Shown piece after piece: positions 55,421 to 63,139 of a DNA stretch of 64,000 nt. Every line of letters starts with the position of its first letter. Position 1 is the stretch's first letter. The position numbers and the translations under genes are program-made. The notes under the pieces were generated by a model. That model saw only the letters and a list, made by a program, of their open reading frames with translations, ran no database searches and was not told the origin of the DNA. The stretch is taken from NCBI RefSeq assembly GCF_040782645.1, contig NZ_CP160403.1, forward strand, positions 3,720,001 through 3,784,000, written 5' to 3'. The DNA is from Streptomyces sp. HUAS ZL42 (lineage in GTDB: Bacteria; Actinomycetota; Actinomycetes; Streptomycetales; Streptomycetaceae).

Positions 55421-56194
55421 TCAGCCGCCGTAGCGCCGGTGGCGTGCCGCGTAGTCGCGCAGGGCGCGCAGGAAGTCGACCTTGCGGAAGGCCGGCCAGA
55501 AGACCTCGCAGAAGTAGTACTCCGAATGGGCCGTCTGCCACAGCATGAATCCGGACAGCCGCTGCTCGCCGCTGGTACGGATCACGAGGTCGGGGTCGGG
55601 TTGATCGCCGGTGTAGAGGTGGCGGCCGATCATGTCGACGTCGACGGACTCGGCAAGGTCCTCCAGCGCGGTGCCCTTGTCCCGGGCGTCGAGGAGCATC
55701 GAGCGGACGGCGTCGGCGATCTCCTGGCGGCCCCCGTAGCCGATGGCGACGTTGACCAGTATCCCGTCGACGTGGGCGGTGGTCTCCTCGGCCTCCTTCA
55801 GCGCGGTCTGCATCTGGGAGGGAAGGATGTCGGGCGTGCCGACGTGGTGCACACGCCAGCGGCCGTCGGCGGCGAGGGTGCGGACGACGTCCTCGATGAT
55901 GCCGAGGAGCGGGACGAGTTCCTCCGTGGGGCGGTCGAGGTTGTCCGTCGACAGCAGCCAGAGGGTGACGACCTCGACGTCCGTCTCGGTGCACCAGCCG
56001 AGGAACTCCTCGATCTTGTCCGCGCCGGCCCGGTGACCGTGGACGGTGGTGGAGCCCGAGGCCTTCGCCCAGCGCCGGTTGCCGTCCATGATGACGCCGA
56101 TGTGCTTGGGCACCTGAGCGTGGTCCAGGTGGCCTTCCACCCGGCGTGCGTACAGCCTGACGAGCAGGCCGCGCAGTGTGTCGCGCAGGTTCAC
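55421..56194 (-). CDS. uppS: cis-Isoprenyl diphosphate synthase (undecaprenyl/decaprenyl type)
   Basis: This 257-residue Z-prenyltransferase extends an allylic diphosphate with IPP to make the polyprenyl carrier for peptidoglycan and other wall polymers. The family signatures are present: HIGVIMDGNRRWAK with catalytic D37, GHRAGADKIEEFLGWC, TLWLLSTDNLDRP, NVAIGYGGRQEI and RTSGEQRLSGFMLWQTAHSE. Chain length (C35-C55) cannot be read from sequence; Streptomyces has more than one such gene. GTG 56194 gives a normal N-terminus. The upstream 646-base gap holds a separate minus-strand terminator. Confidence 0.94.
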   Translation of the reverse strand: MNLRDTLRGLLVRLYARRVEGHLDHAQVPKHIGVIMDGNRRWAKASGSTTVHGHRAGADKIEEFLGWCTETDVEVVTLWLLSTDNLDRPTEELVPLLGIIEDVVRTLAADGRWRVHHVGTPDILPSQMQTALKEAEETTAHVDGILVNVAIGYGGRQEIADAVRSMLLDARDKGTALEDLAESVDVDMIGRHLYTGDQPDPDLVIRTSGEQRLSGFMLWQTAHSEYYFCEVFWPAFRKVDFLRALRDYAARHRRYGG

Positions 56195-56334
56195 TTGAAT
56201 GTCAGCCCCTCTGTGCGGTGGCGGTCCCCGCGAGCCGAAGGGTATCGCTGCGCGGCCTGGGCCCTGGTTCTGGGGTGCGGGCGGCCCCTTTGGCATGTGC
56301 ACTGACCTTCTGCCAAGGCATCCCGCACACGGAG

Positions 56335-56375
56335 AAAAAACGGGCCGGTCCGTGGGGGGGAGACGGACCGGCCCG
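56335..56375 (-). terminator. Canonical intrinsic terminator on the minus strand
   Basis: On the minus strand CGGGCCGGTCCGT pairs perfectly with ACGGACCGGCCCG (13 bp) around the C-rich loop CTCCCCCCC, followed at once by TTTTTT. A stem with a U-tract is rare in Streptomyces. It is 140 bases upstream of the isoprenyl transferase start, so it either ends a small RNA or attenuates a long leader. Confidence 0.8.
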
Positions 56376-56430
56376 AGGGGGGGCTTCCACCATAACCCTT
56401 CGTGAGGAATGGCGCGCGCATTGGCGTGTC
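56335..56430 (-). ncRNA. Possible C-rich small RNA ending at a U-tract terminator
   Basis: Read on the minus strand, about 95 bases contain two separate runs of seven C. The first (complement of 56377-56383) follows GGTGGAAG. The second is the loop of a 13-bp hairpin that is immediately followed by six U. No protein gene lies upstream on this strand, so the terminator must serve a transcript starting within the gap. A TAGTTG hexamer near 56434-56439 could be its -10. Two C-runs near hairpins recall the actinobacterial 6C RNA, but the location differs from the conserved 6C locus I know and the first stem is unclear. Confidence 0.3.
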
Positions 56431-56840
56431 ACAACTACTCTCCGGAGCCGTCCGGCGACGCGGCGGTGGTCGCGGGAGTGCGGTTCCGGGGCCGCTTCCA
56501 GGGGTTTCGTGGCCGAAAGACCGCGGATCCACGTCGAGCGCGCGTCCCCCCGACGGGGGACCTCACCTACGCACGCGTCTTTGACGGCGACGGCACCGCG
56601 CAGCCCCCTCCTCTGCGCGGTACCGCCCGCGCAGCTTTGCTCACGCGAATTACCTTGGTCTGAACCTACGTGAGGCGAGGGGTGGATGCGAGCGGATTGC
56701 GGTAACGATGTGGAAACCCGGTGGAGATGGCGGGGCATTGCGCCCCGACACGCGCGGAAATTCCGATTTGCTCTGCGTATCTCACGCTCGCTGGGCAACG
56801 AGGACACAGACCGACCTCATTCCGTCCTAGCGTCGATGCC

Positions 56841-58001
56841 ATGACCGTGAGGATCACTTGGGACCGGGCGAGCGCACGACGGTTCGAACGGCAGTTCCTG
56901 GCCACTCCTGTCGCGGCGGGCACGCCGACGGCGGTCGCAGACGTCGTGGGCGCGATGTGCGGTGCGCACGCGCAAGTGCTGTCCGCGGCCGAGGTGTCGG
57001 TCGGTGTGCGGGCCGACGGGGTGACACGGGCGGACGTTCGGGCCGCACTCTGGGGCTTGCGCTCGCTGGTGAAGACGCACGGCCCCCGCGGGACCGTCCA
57101 TCTGCTGCCCGCCCGCGAACTGTCCTTCTGGAGCACCGCGCTGACGGCGGTGCCGTCCGGGGCGAGCCCCTTCCCGCCCGGCGTGCGGCTCACCGAGGAG
57201 CAGACCGCGCAGGTGGTGGCGGCGATCGGCGACGCGCTCGACGGCAGGTGCCTGACGGTCGACGAGCTGGGCGAGGAGGTGGTGGCCCGCACCGGTTCCT
57301 GGGCCGGGGACCGGGTGATGCCCGCCTTCCAGGACCTCTGGCCGCGCTGGCGGCAGGTGCTGCACCGGGCCGGCCAGGCGGGCGCGCTGTGCTTCGGCCC
57401 GAACCGCGGCCGCAAGGTGACGTACACCCGCCCGCCCCGCTTCGAACCGCTGGAGCCGGACGCGGCGCTGCGCGCCCTCGTACACCACTATCTGCACGCC
57501 TACGGCCCCTCGACACCCGCGTACTTCGCCAAGTGGCTGGCCGCACCGGGCGGATGGGCCACCGGGCTGTTCACCGAGCTGGCAGCGGGCGGGGAGATCG
57601 AGGAGGTGCTGTTCGAGGGCGCGCCGGCCTGGGTGGCGACGGGTGACACGGACTTCCCCGAGGCGCCGGTACGGGGTGTGCGGCTGCTGCCCTACTTCGA
57701 CTCGTACGTCATCGCCGGGCAGCCGCGTGAGCTGCTGTTCCCGGGGGCGGCGTACCGGCGTGCCCTGGCGGGCGGCCAGGCCGGGAACTTCCCCGTGCTG
57801 CTCGTCGACGGTGTGGTGGCCGGGGTCTGGCACCAGCGGCGCCGGGGCCGTCGTACGACCGTGACGGTGGAGCCGCTCGGGCGGCTGACGGCGCGGCAGC
57901 GCCGGGAGCTGGGCGAGCAGGTGGAGCGAGTGGGGAACACGCTGGAGTCGGCGGGTGCGGAGCTGGTGGTCGGGGCGGTGAACGTGGGGCCGCACGCGTG
58001 A
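56841..58001 (+). CDS. Winged-helix DNA-binding protein of the AlkZ/YcaQ (HTH_42) family
   Basis: This 386-residue protein of three winged-helix units resembles the AlkZ/YcaQ DNA glycosylases that unhook interstrand crosslinks. Family landmarks are VVGAMCGAHAQVLSAAEVSV at the catalytic loop, the RSLVKTHGPRGTVHLLPA segment, YGPSTPAYFAKWL and RGVRLLPYFDSYVIAG with RRRGRRTTVTVEPL. In the glycosylases I know, the catalytic loop carries QxQ or QxD; here the first Gln is His43 with Q45 kept, so glycosylase activity is uncertain. ATG 56841 is chosen from the conserved N-terminus. It stands alone between a gene-poor region and a tandem repeat. Confidence 0.85.
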   Translation: MTVRITWDRASARRFERQFLATPVAAGTPTAVADVVGAMCGAHAQVLSAAEVSVGVRADGVTRADVRAALWGLRSLVKTHGPRGTVHLLPARELSFWSTALTAVPSGASPFPPGVRLTEEQTAQVVAAIGDALDGRCLTVDELGEEVVARTGSWAGDRVMPAFQDLWPRWRQVLHRAGQAGALCFGPNRGRKVTYTRPPRFEPLEPDAALRALVHHYLHAYGPSTPAYFAKWLAAPGGWATGLFTELAAGGEIEEVLFEGAPAWVATGDTDFPEAPVRGVRLLPYFDSYVIAGQPRELLFPGAAYRRALAGGQAGNFPVLLVDGVVAGVWHQRRRGRRTTVTVEPLGRLTARQRRELGEQVERVGNTLESAGAELVVGAVNVGPHA

Positions 58002-58470
58002 GGGGGATTACGCGCTCGGCCTGCGGGCCCCGAAGAGAGGGCAGCGGCGCGCCCTCGGGCGCGGCGACGACCGCGACACCGCGCGGGCGGAGCAGGGCGG
58101 TGTCCTCGGCGACGTCGGCGGCCGGCCCTCGGTGGCCGGCGACGACCGCGACACCGCGCGAGCGGGGCAGGGCGGCGTCCTCGGCGACGTCGGCGGCCGG
58201 CCCTCGGTGGCGGCGGCCGGCGACGACCGCGCGCAGTCGCTCGGGCGGAGCAGGGCGGTGTCCTCGGCGACGTCGGCGGCCGGCCCTCGGTGGCGGCGGT
58301 GAGGACTGGGGCCTCGGACGCGGCGCGCCGGAGGGCGGAGTCGAGGACATCCCCTCCCCCGGTCCGGATGTCCAGGGCGGCGGTCGCACGGGCCGGTCGC
58401 CCGGCCGGCGACACGGCGTGTCCCCGGGACGGCCGCTGCCCGGTGGCCTTCATGGGCTGATCGTCGCCGG
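58002..58470. other. Low-complexity intergenic region with tandem repeat
   Basis: These 469 bases lie between two convergent genes. They contain the three-unit repeat at 58063-58299 and otherwise GC-rich low-complexity sequence. All long open frames are Arg/Pro/Ala-rich on either strand and look non-coding. No clear terminator hairpin was picked out. Confidence 0.6.
58063..58299. repeat. Three tandem copies of a 75-81 bp repeat
   Basis: Units at 58063-58137 (75 bp), 58138-58218 (81 bp) and 58219-58299 (81 bp) each start GGCGACGACCGCG and end with GTCCTCGGCGACGTCGGCGG followed by CCGGCCCTCGG. Unit lengths are multiples of three, so a reading frame would be kept, but no convincing protein spans them. 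The third unit differs by an insert shared with the LLM oxidoreductase gene. Confidence 0.85.
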
Positions 58471-59343
58471 TCAGGGGACCAGCGGCCGTACCTCCTCCGC
58501 CACGAACCGTATGAAGCCCTCCGGGTCGGGCTCGTCGCCCGTCGGCTGCAGGACGACGCTGTCGGCTCCGGCGTCCGCGAGCCGCTGGACGGCCTTCGCC
58601 ACCGCGGTCGCGTCCCCGGCGACGCCGAGGTCGGGGACGTCGGCGAGGCCCTCGGCGGCCAGTTCGGCGCGGAGGCGTTCGGCGGCGCCGGGGCCGGTGG
58701 CGGCGAGGAGATAGACGTGGACCTTGTGCGGGTCGGTGCGCGCGGCCGACTCCCGTCCCTGGTCGATGAGCCCGCGGGCCCTGCGGACGCCCTCCGGCGA
58801 CGTGGACGCGGTGAGGAGGGTGCCGTCCGCTGCCTCGCCGGACAGCCGGAGCGTGCGCGGTCCGGTCGCGCCGGCGATGACGGGCACGGGATCGGCCGGC
58901 GGCCAGTCGAGGGCGACGTCGTCCAGCTTCACGTACCGGCCGTCGGTCGTCAGGCGCTCCCCGCGCAGCAGGGCCCGCAGCGCGGCGACGTGCTCGCGCA
59001 GGAGCGTCAGCGGGGACTCGGCGCGCGCGCCGACCTGGCCCATCCAGTCCTGTACGCCGTGTCCGATCGCGAGGATCGCCCGGCCGGGGAACATCCGGTC
59101 CAGCGCGGCAGCCTCCATCGCCGTGATGGCCACGTTGCGCAGGGGCACGGGCAGCAGGCCGACACCGACGCGCACACGCTCGGTCCAGGCGAGCGCGGCC
59201 GCGGCCGTGGAGATCCCGCCCTCCCGGAAGCAGTCCTCCCACAGCCAGAGCTGTTCGAGCCCTGTCTCGTCGGCGAGGCGGGCGACCGCGCGCAGTCGCT
59301 CGGGCGGAAGCTGGGGACGGAACACAGCGCCGAGTTCGGTCAT
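58471..59343 (-). CDS. LLM-class (bacterial luciferase-like) F420-dependent oxidoreductase
   Basis: This 290-residue TIM-barrel protein of the luciferase-like monooxygenase family has the N-terminal LARLADETGLEQLWLWEDCF-type pattern (RLADETGLEQLWLWED), TERVRVGVGLLPVPLRN, MFPGRAILAIGHG, PVIAGATGPRTLRLSGE and a C-terminal ADAGADSVVLQPTGDEP. The pattern resembles the F420-using branch common in actinobacteria, though FMN cannot be excluded. The substrate is unknown. ATG 59343 is well supported by the MTELGAVFRPQLPPE start. It lies 40 bases downstream of the DHFR-like gene on the same strand. Confidence 0.93.
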   Translation of the reverse strand: MTELGAVFRPQLPPERLRAVARLADETGLEQLWLWEDCFREGGISTAAAALAWTERVRVGVGLLPVPLRNVAITAMEAAALDRMFPGRAILAIGHGVQDWMGQVGARAESPLTLLREHVAALRALLRGERLTTDGRYVKLDDVALDWPPADPVPVIAGATGPRTLRLSGEAADGTLLTASTSPEGVRRARGLIDQGRESAARTDPHKVHVYLLAATGPGAAERLRAELAAEGLADVPDLGVAGDATAVAKAVQRLADAGADSVVLQPTGDEPDPEGFIRFVAEEVRPLVP

Positions 59344-59383
59344 GGACTCTTCCTATAGGGCGCGTGAGCGATCAACAACTCCT

Positions 59384-59959
59384 TTATACGTCGATGGGGT
59401 TGGCGCGCTCGTGCCGCAGGAGTACCACGCCGTTGCCGAACACCCGGCTCTCGACCAGCCGGAGGTCGGCGGGCGCCGAGCCCTGCGAAAACAGGGGTTT
59501 TCCACTACCGACGAGGACGGGGTGGACGTACACCCGGAACTCGTCGACGAGCCCCTCCCGCAGGAAGGCGGCGGCGAGGTCGGCGCCGCCCAGGCCGAGG
59601 TCGCCGCCGGGTTCCCGCTTGAGCGCCCTGACCTCCTCGGGGACGACGTCCCGGACGATGGTGGTGTTCCAGCCGGCGGACTGCAGCGTCCGCGAGTACA
59701 CGATCTTCGGTGTGTCCCGCCAGATCCCCGCGAACTCCGTCGTGACAGCGGAGGCGTCGGGATCCTGGTCGGCCGTGGGCCAGAAGCCGGCCATGAGCTC
59801 GTAGGTGACGCGGCCGCTCAGGAGGGCGCCCATCTGTCTGATGTGGTCGTTGAAGTGCTGGTGCAGTTCGTCGTCGACGCGGTGCCAGGAGATGTCACGG
59901 CCGGGGCCTTCGATGTAGCCGTCGAGGGACACCGACATCATCAGGACGATCTTCCGCAT
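59384..59959 (-). CDS. Dihydrofolate-reductase-like (RibD C-terminal domain) protein
   Basis: This 191-residue single-domain protein of the DHFR/RibD-C superfamily has the N-terminal MRKIVLMMSVSLDGYIEGPG, a LLSGRVTYELMAGFWPT nucleotide-site segment, KIVYSRTLQSAGWNTTIV, and GGADLAAAFLREGLVDEFRV followed by HPVLVGSGKPLF. It probably reduces a small substrate with NADPH; most stand-alone members are uncharacterised. ATG 59959 is chosen since the longer upstream frame is unconserved. It may be co-transcribed with the LLM oxidoreductase 40 bases downstream. Confidence 0.93.
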   Translation of the reverse strand: MRKIVLMMSVSLDGYIEGPGRDISWHRVDDELHQHFNDHIRQMGALLSGRVTYELMAGFWPTADQDPDASAVTTEFAGIWRDTPKIVYSRTLQSAGWNTTIVRDVVPEEVRALKREPGGDLGLGGADLAAAFLREGLVDEFRVYVHPVLVGSGKPLFSQGSAPADLRLVESRVFGNGVVLLRHERANPIDV

Positions 59960-60054
59960 CGCGCAGCACCTCACCGCTGGAGGAAGTGGGCCCGCCCTCA
60001 GGTGGGTAGGCCGCTTCGGACAACCCATGATGCAACCGGAGGGGCGGACCGGAC

Positions 60055-60423
60055 GTGAGGCGCTGGCGGGACGGACGGGGGATGTTGGTCGTACACGGGG
60101 AGGCCGGTTCGGTGACGGTCCCTCTGGAGATCGCGACGTCCTACCGCGCACGGAGGAGGGGACTGCTGGGGCGGGATGAAGTCGAGGGAGCTCTCCTCCT
60201 GTCACCCGCGAACAGCGTGCACACGTTTGGCATGCGGATGCCGATCGATGTGGCGTACCTGGACAGCGACCTCTACGTCATCGCGGTCGGAACGATGAAG
60301 CCGGGCCGACTGGGCCTGCCGCGGCTGCGGTCCCGTCATGTGCTGGAGGCGGGGGCCGGGGTGATGGAGGGGTGGGGGGTGGGGGTCGGGGTGCGGGTGG
60401 AGGTGCAGGTGGAGGCTGAGTAG
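60055..60423 (+). CDS. DUF192 family protein
   Basis: This 122-residue protein has the DUF192 core: ATSYRARRRGLLGRDEVEGA, LLSPANSVHTFGMRMPIDVA, YVIAVGTMKPGRLGLPRLRS and HVLEAGAGVMEGWGV. The domain forms a small beta barrel of unknown function, often secreted, and in Streptomyces also near pilus (Tad) genes; here the Flp operon lies 1.5 kb away. No signal peptide is seen. GTG 60055 has GGAGGGG upstream; ATG 60082 is also possible. The last 20 residues are Val/Gly/Glu-rich low complexity. Confidence 0.88.
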   Translation: MRRWRDGRGMLVVHGEAGSVTVPLEIATSYRARRRGLLGRDEVEGALLLSPANSVHTFGMRMPIDVAYLDSDLYVIAVGTMKPGRLGLPRLRSRHVLEAGAGVMEGWGVGVGVRVEVQVEAE

Positions 60424-60466
60424 TCGTTACCCTCCCCGAGGAACTGCCCCGCTACGAGGTGGGCGG

Positions 60467-60931
60467 ATGACGGACGAGGAGATCGTCACGCACTTCGACG
60501 GACGTGGCCGCGTGCACTTGCGGTTTCCCCACGCCACGAGTGCCGAGCGGTGTCGCCGCATGATGGCGATCGCCCACGCACTCGGCTACCGGCCGCTCTT
60601 CACCGACACTCTCGGCCGCCGGGAATTCCCCCGCTTCTACGAACGCGACGACTCCCCGCATGCGCGCGGCCGGGCCGAGCAGACCATCGAGCGGCTGCGC
60701 GCGGGCGGTCCGGTGCTGCCGGAGGTGGAGCCGCCTCCGTCCCCGCCGCCCCCTCCACCGTCCCCGGCCGGGCCGCCACCCCCGCCCCGCCGGCGCTTCC
60801 AGCCGCCCGAGGGGCCGCCTCCCCCGCCCCCCGTCGTGGCCCAGCCCAGGCCACGGACCCCACCCCGGCCACCGATCCCACCTCCGCCGCCACCGCCTCC
60901 CCTCACGCATGCCTCATCCTCGGACGGCTGA
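60467..60931 (+). CDS. Hypothetical protein with proline-rich tail
   Basis: I do not recognise this 154-residue protein. Residues 1-85 look folded (EEIVTHFDGRGRVHLRFPHA, CRRMMAIAHALGYRPLFTDT, REFPRFYERDDSP), while residues 86-150 consist mainly of proline runs with Arg and Gln. It follows the DUF192 gene by 43 bases in the same direction and may share its transcript. Codon use in the first half is typical of the neighbours, supporting a real gene. Confidence 0.6.
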   Translation: MTDEEIVTHFDGRGRVHLRFPHATSAERCRRMMAIAHALGYRPLFTDTLGRREFPRFYERDDSPHARGRAEQTIERLRAGGPVLPEVEPPPSPPPPPPSPAGPPPPPRRRFQPPEGPPPPPPVVAQPRPRTPPRPPIPPPPPPPPLTHASSSDG

Positions 60932-61129
60932 ACCGTTTGTGGTTCAGACCGATGCCTCCGCCTCGACGGTGGCCACCAGCGCCCCTTCGGGGAGCATCTG
61001 ATCGTCGACCGCCGTCGGCGGCGCCCCGCGAGTCTCCGCACCCCCTCGGTCACCCTTTGTGATGACGATCAGCGATTCCCGCGGTTACCGTTGTCAGGCA
61101 GGCCGAGAATCCCGCCCATGGGAGGAATC

Positions 61130-61744
61130 ATGACCGCCGAGCCCCTCGCCGAGCCGACCGCCGAGCCCGGCAGCCGCTGGCCGGTGCCGCCCCGGGACGG
61201 ATACACCGTGGACGACCTGTTCAAGTTGCCCGACCTCCCGCCGCACACCGAGCTGATCGACGGGAGCCTGGTCTTCGTGAGTCCGCAGCGGCGTTTTCAC
61301 GCCAAGATGATCGAACTGCTGATGAACGGCCTGCGCCGCACCATCCCGCAGGACCTGAGGGTCGAACGCGAGATGACCGTCGTCCTCGACCGCCGCAACG
61401 GCCCCGAGCCCGACCTGTCCGTCGTCCGCGCCGAGGCCGTCACCGGGCTGGAGCAGACGCGCTTCGAAGCCGCCGATGTCCTGCTCGCCGTCGAGGTCGT
61501 CTCCCCGGACTCCGAGGCCCGCGACCGCGACACCAAACCCCACAAGTACGCTGCCGCGGGCATCCCGCACTTCTGGCTGGTCGAGATGACGGGCGCCAAC
61601 AAGCACCCGGTCGTCCGGACGTACGAGCTCGACCCCGTGTCCAAGTCGTACGCCCTGACCGGCACTCACCGCGAGCAGCTCAAGCTCGGCGACCCGTACG
61701 ACATCGACGTCGACATCACGCTGGACGCCCTCAAATCCCTTTGA
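61130..61744 (+). CDS. Uma2 family (DUF820) putative endonuclease-fold protein
   Basis: This 204-residue PD-(D/E)XK-fold protein has the Uma2 pattern: YTVDDLFKLPDLPPHTELID for the N-terminal part, PEPDLSVVR with D95, VLLAVEVVSPDSEARDRDTK with E122 and the following Lys, and KYAAAGIPHFWLVE. Active-site acidic residues are present. The family is very abundant in Streptomyces and cyanobacteria and is often multicopy; its biological role is unclear. ATG 61130 is chosen because GGGAGGA precedes it. It stands alone. Confidence 0.92.
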   Translation: MTAEPLAEPTAEPGSRWPVPPRDGYTVDDLFKLPDLPPHTELIDGSLVFVSPQRRFHAKMIELLMNGLRRTIPQDLRVEREMTVVLDRRNGPEPDLSVVRAEAVTGLEQTRFEAADVLLAVEVVSPDSEARDRDTKPHKYAAAGIPHFWLVEMTGANKHPVVRTYELDPVSKSYALTGTHREQLKLGDPYDIDVDITLDALKSL

Positions 61745-61918
61745 ATCCTCCCCGCTCAGGCCGCCCTCTGGAGCAGCGCTCCACGAGGTCTTACGCCCTC
61801 ATTCATGAGAGCAACAGAAACGCGTTGATACATCTCCCTACTTGGAAACCGATAGTCGCTGAGGTTATGCAGCGAGTTTTGAGACCCTGCAAAATTCCTG
61901 CGATCGCCTCGCATCAGC
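61745..61918. other. Unusually AT-rich intergenic stretch
   Basis: These 174 bases between the convergent Uma2 and OmpA-domain genes are clearly richer in A/T than their surroundings from about 61795 to 61905. They contain a GGAGC/GCTCC dyad (61771-61783) but no recognisable gene, terminator or insertion-sequence end. Confidence 0.5.
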
Positions 61919-62548
61919 TCAGCTCTCCGAGCGCGGGAAGGTGATCTCCACCCTGCGGTTCTTCCTGCGGCTCTCCTCCGTCGCGTTGGAGGCGATCGGG
62001 TACTGCTCGCCGTAGCCGCGTACGTCGAAGGTGATGTTCGAGTCGTTCAGTTCGTCGTCCAGGGCGGCCTGTACGGCGTTCGCGCGCTGCCTGGACAGGA
62101 CGTCGCCATGGGCCGCGGAACCGAGGTTGTCCGTGAAGCCGAAGACTCTGATTCGCGTTGCGTTCTGCTTCTTGATCTCATCGGCGATCGCGGAGATACG
62201 GGCCTTCGACTCGGCGCTCAGCTTCGCGCTGTCCTTGCTGAAGAGGACCTCGGCCTGGAGGGCGAACTTGACGTCCGCGTTGGTGTCTTCGCGGCGTTCG
62301 TCGCCGGACTGGTCCTCTACGACCTGCTTGATGTCGAGGACTTTGGGTTCGGCGAGGGTGGCGCCTTCGGGGAGCTTGAGGTCGGGGTCGTTGGGGTCGA
62401 CCTTGACGGGGGCGGAGGCGGTGGGTTCGGTGCCTGGGGGGACGCTGGGGGTGTCGTCGGCGTGGGCTGTTGGGGTGCCGAGGAGACTCGTGGCGGCGAT
62501 CACTGTGGTGGTGATGGCGAGGGCCATGCGGGTCATCGCGTGCCTCAC
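61919..62548 (-). CDS. Secreted OmpA-domain (peptidoglycan-binding) protein
   Basis: This 209-residue protein has a signal peptide (about 1-30, ending TAHA), an acidic Pro-rich linker and a C-terminal OmpA domain (about 90-205) with FSKDSAKLSAESKARISAIA, RVFGFTDNLGSAAHGDVLSR, QRANAVQAAL and RKNRRVEITF. The conserved Asp and Arg that bind diaminopimelate are in FTDN and SRQRA. It should bind the cell wall. GTG 62548 overlaps the stop of the lipoprotein gene (GTGA); ATG 62536 is an alternative. It is the last gene of the Flp/TadE-like operon. Confidence 0.92.
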   Translation of the reverse strand: MRHAMTRMALAITTTVIAATSLLGTPTAHADDTPSVPPGTEPTASAPVKVDPNDPDLKLPEGATLAEPKVLDIKQVVEDQSGDERREDTNADVKFALQAEVLFSKDSAKLSAESKARISAIADEIKKQNATRIRVFGFTDNLGSAAHGDVLSRQRANAVQAALDDELNDSNITFDVRGYGEQYPIASNATEESRRKNRRVEITFPRSES

Positions 62549-63123
62549 CCGGAAATCGTGATGGTGGCGGAAGCGAACATCGGCAGCTGGAAGGTCACTT
62601 CGGTCGTGGCGGCGGGCGGTGAAGGGAATTGAATGAACACCGGGATGGACTCGCCGGACTTGACCGTCGAGATGCCCGTGGTGGTGAGGGGGCGCCCTTC
62701 GGTGTCACGGAGGACGTAGTAACGCTTCTTCCCCTTTGAGTCCACCAAGGTGGCTCCACCGAAGGACCGCCCGTGTCGCAGCACCTCGGTCTCGTCACCG
62801 CTCAACTGGGCGGGAATCGTGATCGATTTCCCCCCGTCGTTCTTCAATTCCCCGCTGACGGTGACGAATCCACCGTCGTCCCGCTGCACCGAGGTGATCT
62901 GCAGCAGCAGGCCCGTGGGCCCCTTCAGCTCTGCCAGGGGCGTTTCCGACTGCCCCTCTTGAGCGCTCGGCTTGGACCCGGTCTTGGAAGCGGAGGCCGA
63001 GCTGTCCGGCTTCTTGTCGTCGTCCCCACCGCTGCTGCAGCCGGCCACTCCGAGGGCCAGACCGGTCGCGACTGTCAACGCGACCATCCCCCTGCGGGCC
63101 TTCGTAGTGAACCGAATGCTCAT
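62545..63123 (-). CDS. Lipoprotein, unknown function
   Basis: This 192-residue lipoprotein has a basic N-terminus, a hydrophobic core (about 13-28) and a lipobox GVAGC with the modified Cys29, then a Ser/Lys/Asp-rich linker (about 30-55). A beta-rich domain follows (about 60-192) with LLLQITSVQRDDGGFVTVSG, TLVDSKGKKRYYVL and a terminal ATTEVTFQLPMFASATITIS, resembling immunoglobulin-like envelope domains. It should be anchored outside the membrane. ATG 63123 has GAAGGAAG upstream. It is coupled to the OmpA-domain gene and follows the TadE/TadG-like gene by 16 bases. Confidence 0.88.
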   Translation of the reverse strand: MSIRFTTKARRGMVALTVATGLALGVAGCSSGGDDDKKPDSSASASKTGSKPSAQEGQSETPLAELKGPTGLLLQITSVQRDDGGFVTVSGELKNDGGKSITIPAQLSGDETEVLRHGRSFGGATLVDSKGKKRYYVLRDTEGRPLTTTGISTVKSGESIPVFIQFPSPPAATTEVTFQLPMFASATITISG

Positions 63124-63139
63124 GCCTCTGCTTCCTTCA

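Larger units (their letters stand above)
56195..56840. other. Gene-poor divergent region upstream of the isoprenyl transferase gene
   Basis: These 646 bases lie between the minus-strand isoprenyl transferase gene and the plus-strand winged-helix gene. No convincing protein gene is seen. They hold an intrinsic terminator on the minus strand (56335-56375), a C-rich possible small RNA before it, and a perfect hairpin GTCCCCC-CGAC-GGGGGAC at 56544-56561. The region near 56640-56660 and 56755-56800 is relatively AT-rich and may hold promoters. Confidence 0.6.

Noticed and set aside
56335..56430. Firm assignment as 6C RNA
   Set aside because: Two C-runs fit, but the first is not clearly in a hairpin loop, and the conserved 6C locus I know lies next to a septum-site gene, which is absent here. 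Kept only as a possible small RNA.
58063..58299. CRISPR array
   Set aside because: The units are contiguous 75-81 bp tandem repeats without unique spacers, and no cas genes are nearby.
57998..58714. Repeat-containing plus-strand open frame as a gene
   Set aside because: The product is Arg/Pro/Thr/Ser low complexity, begins at a shadow GTG inside the end of the previous gene, and extends antisense into the LLM gene.
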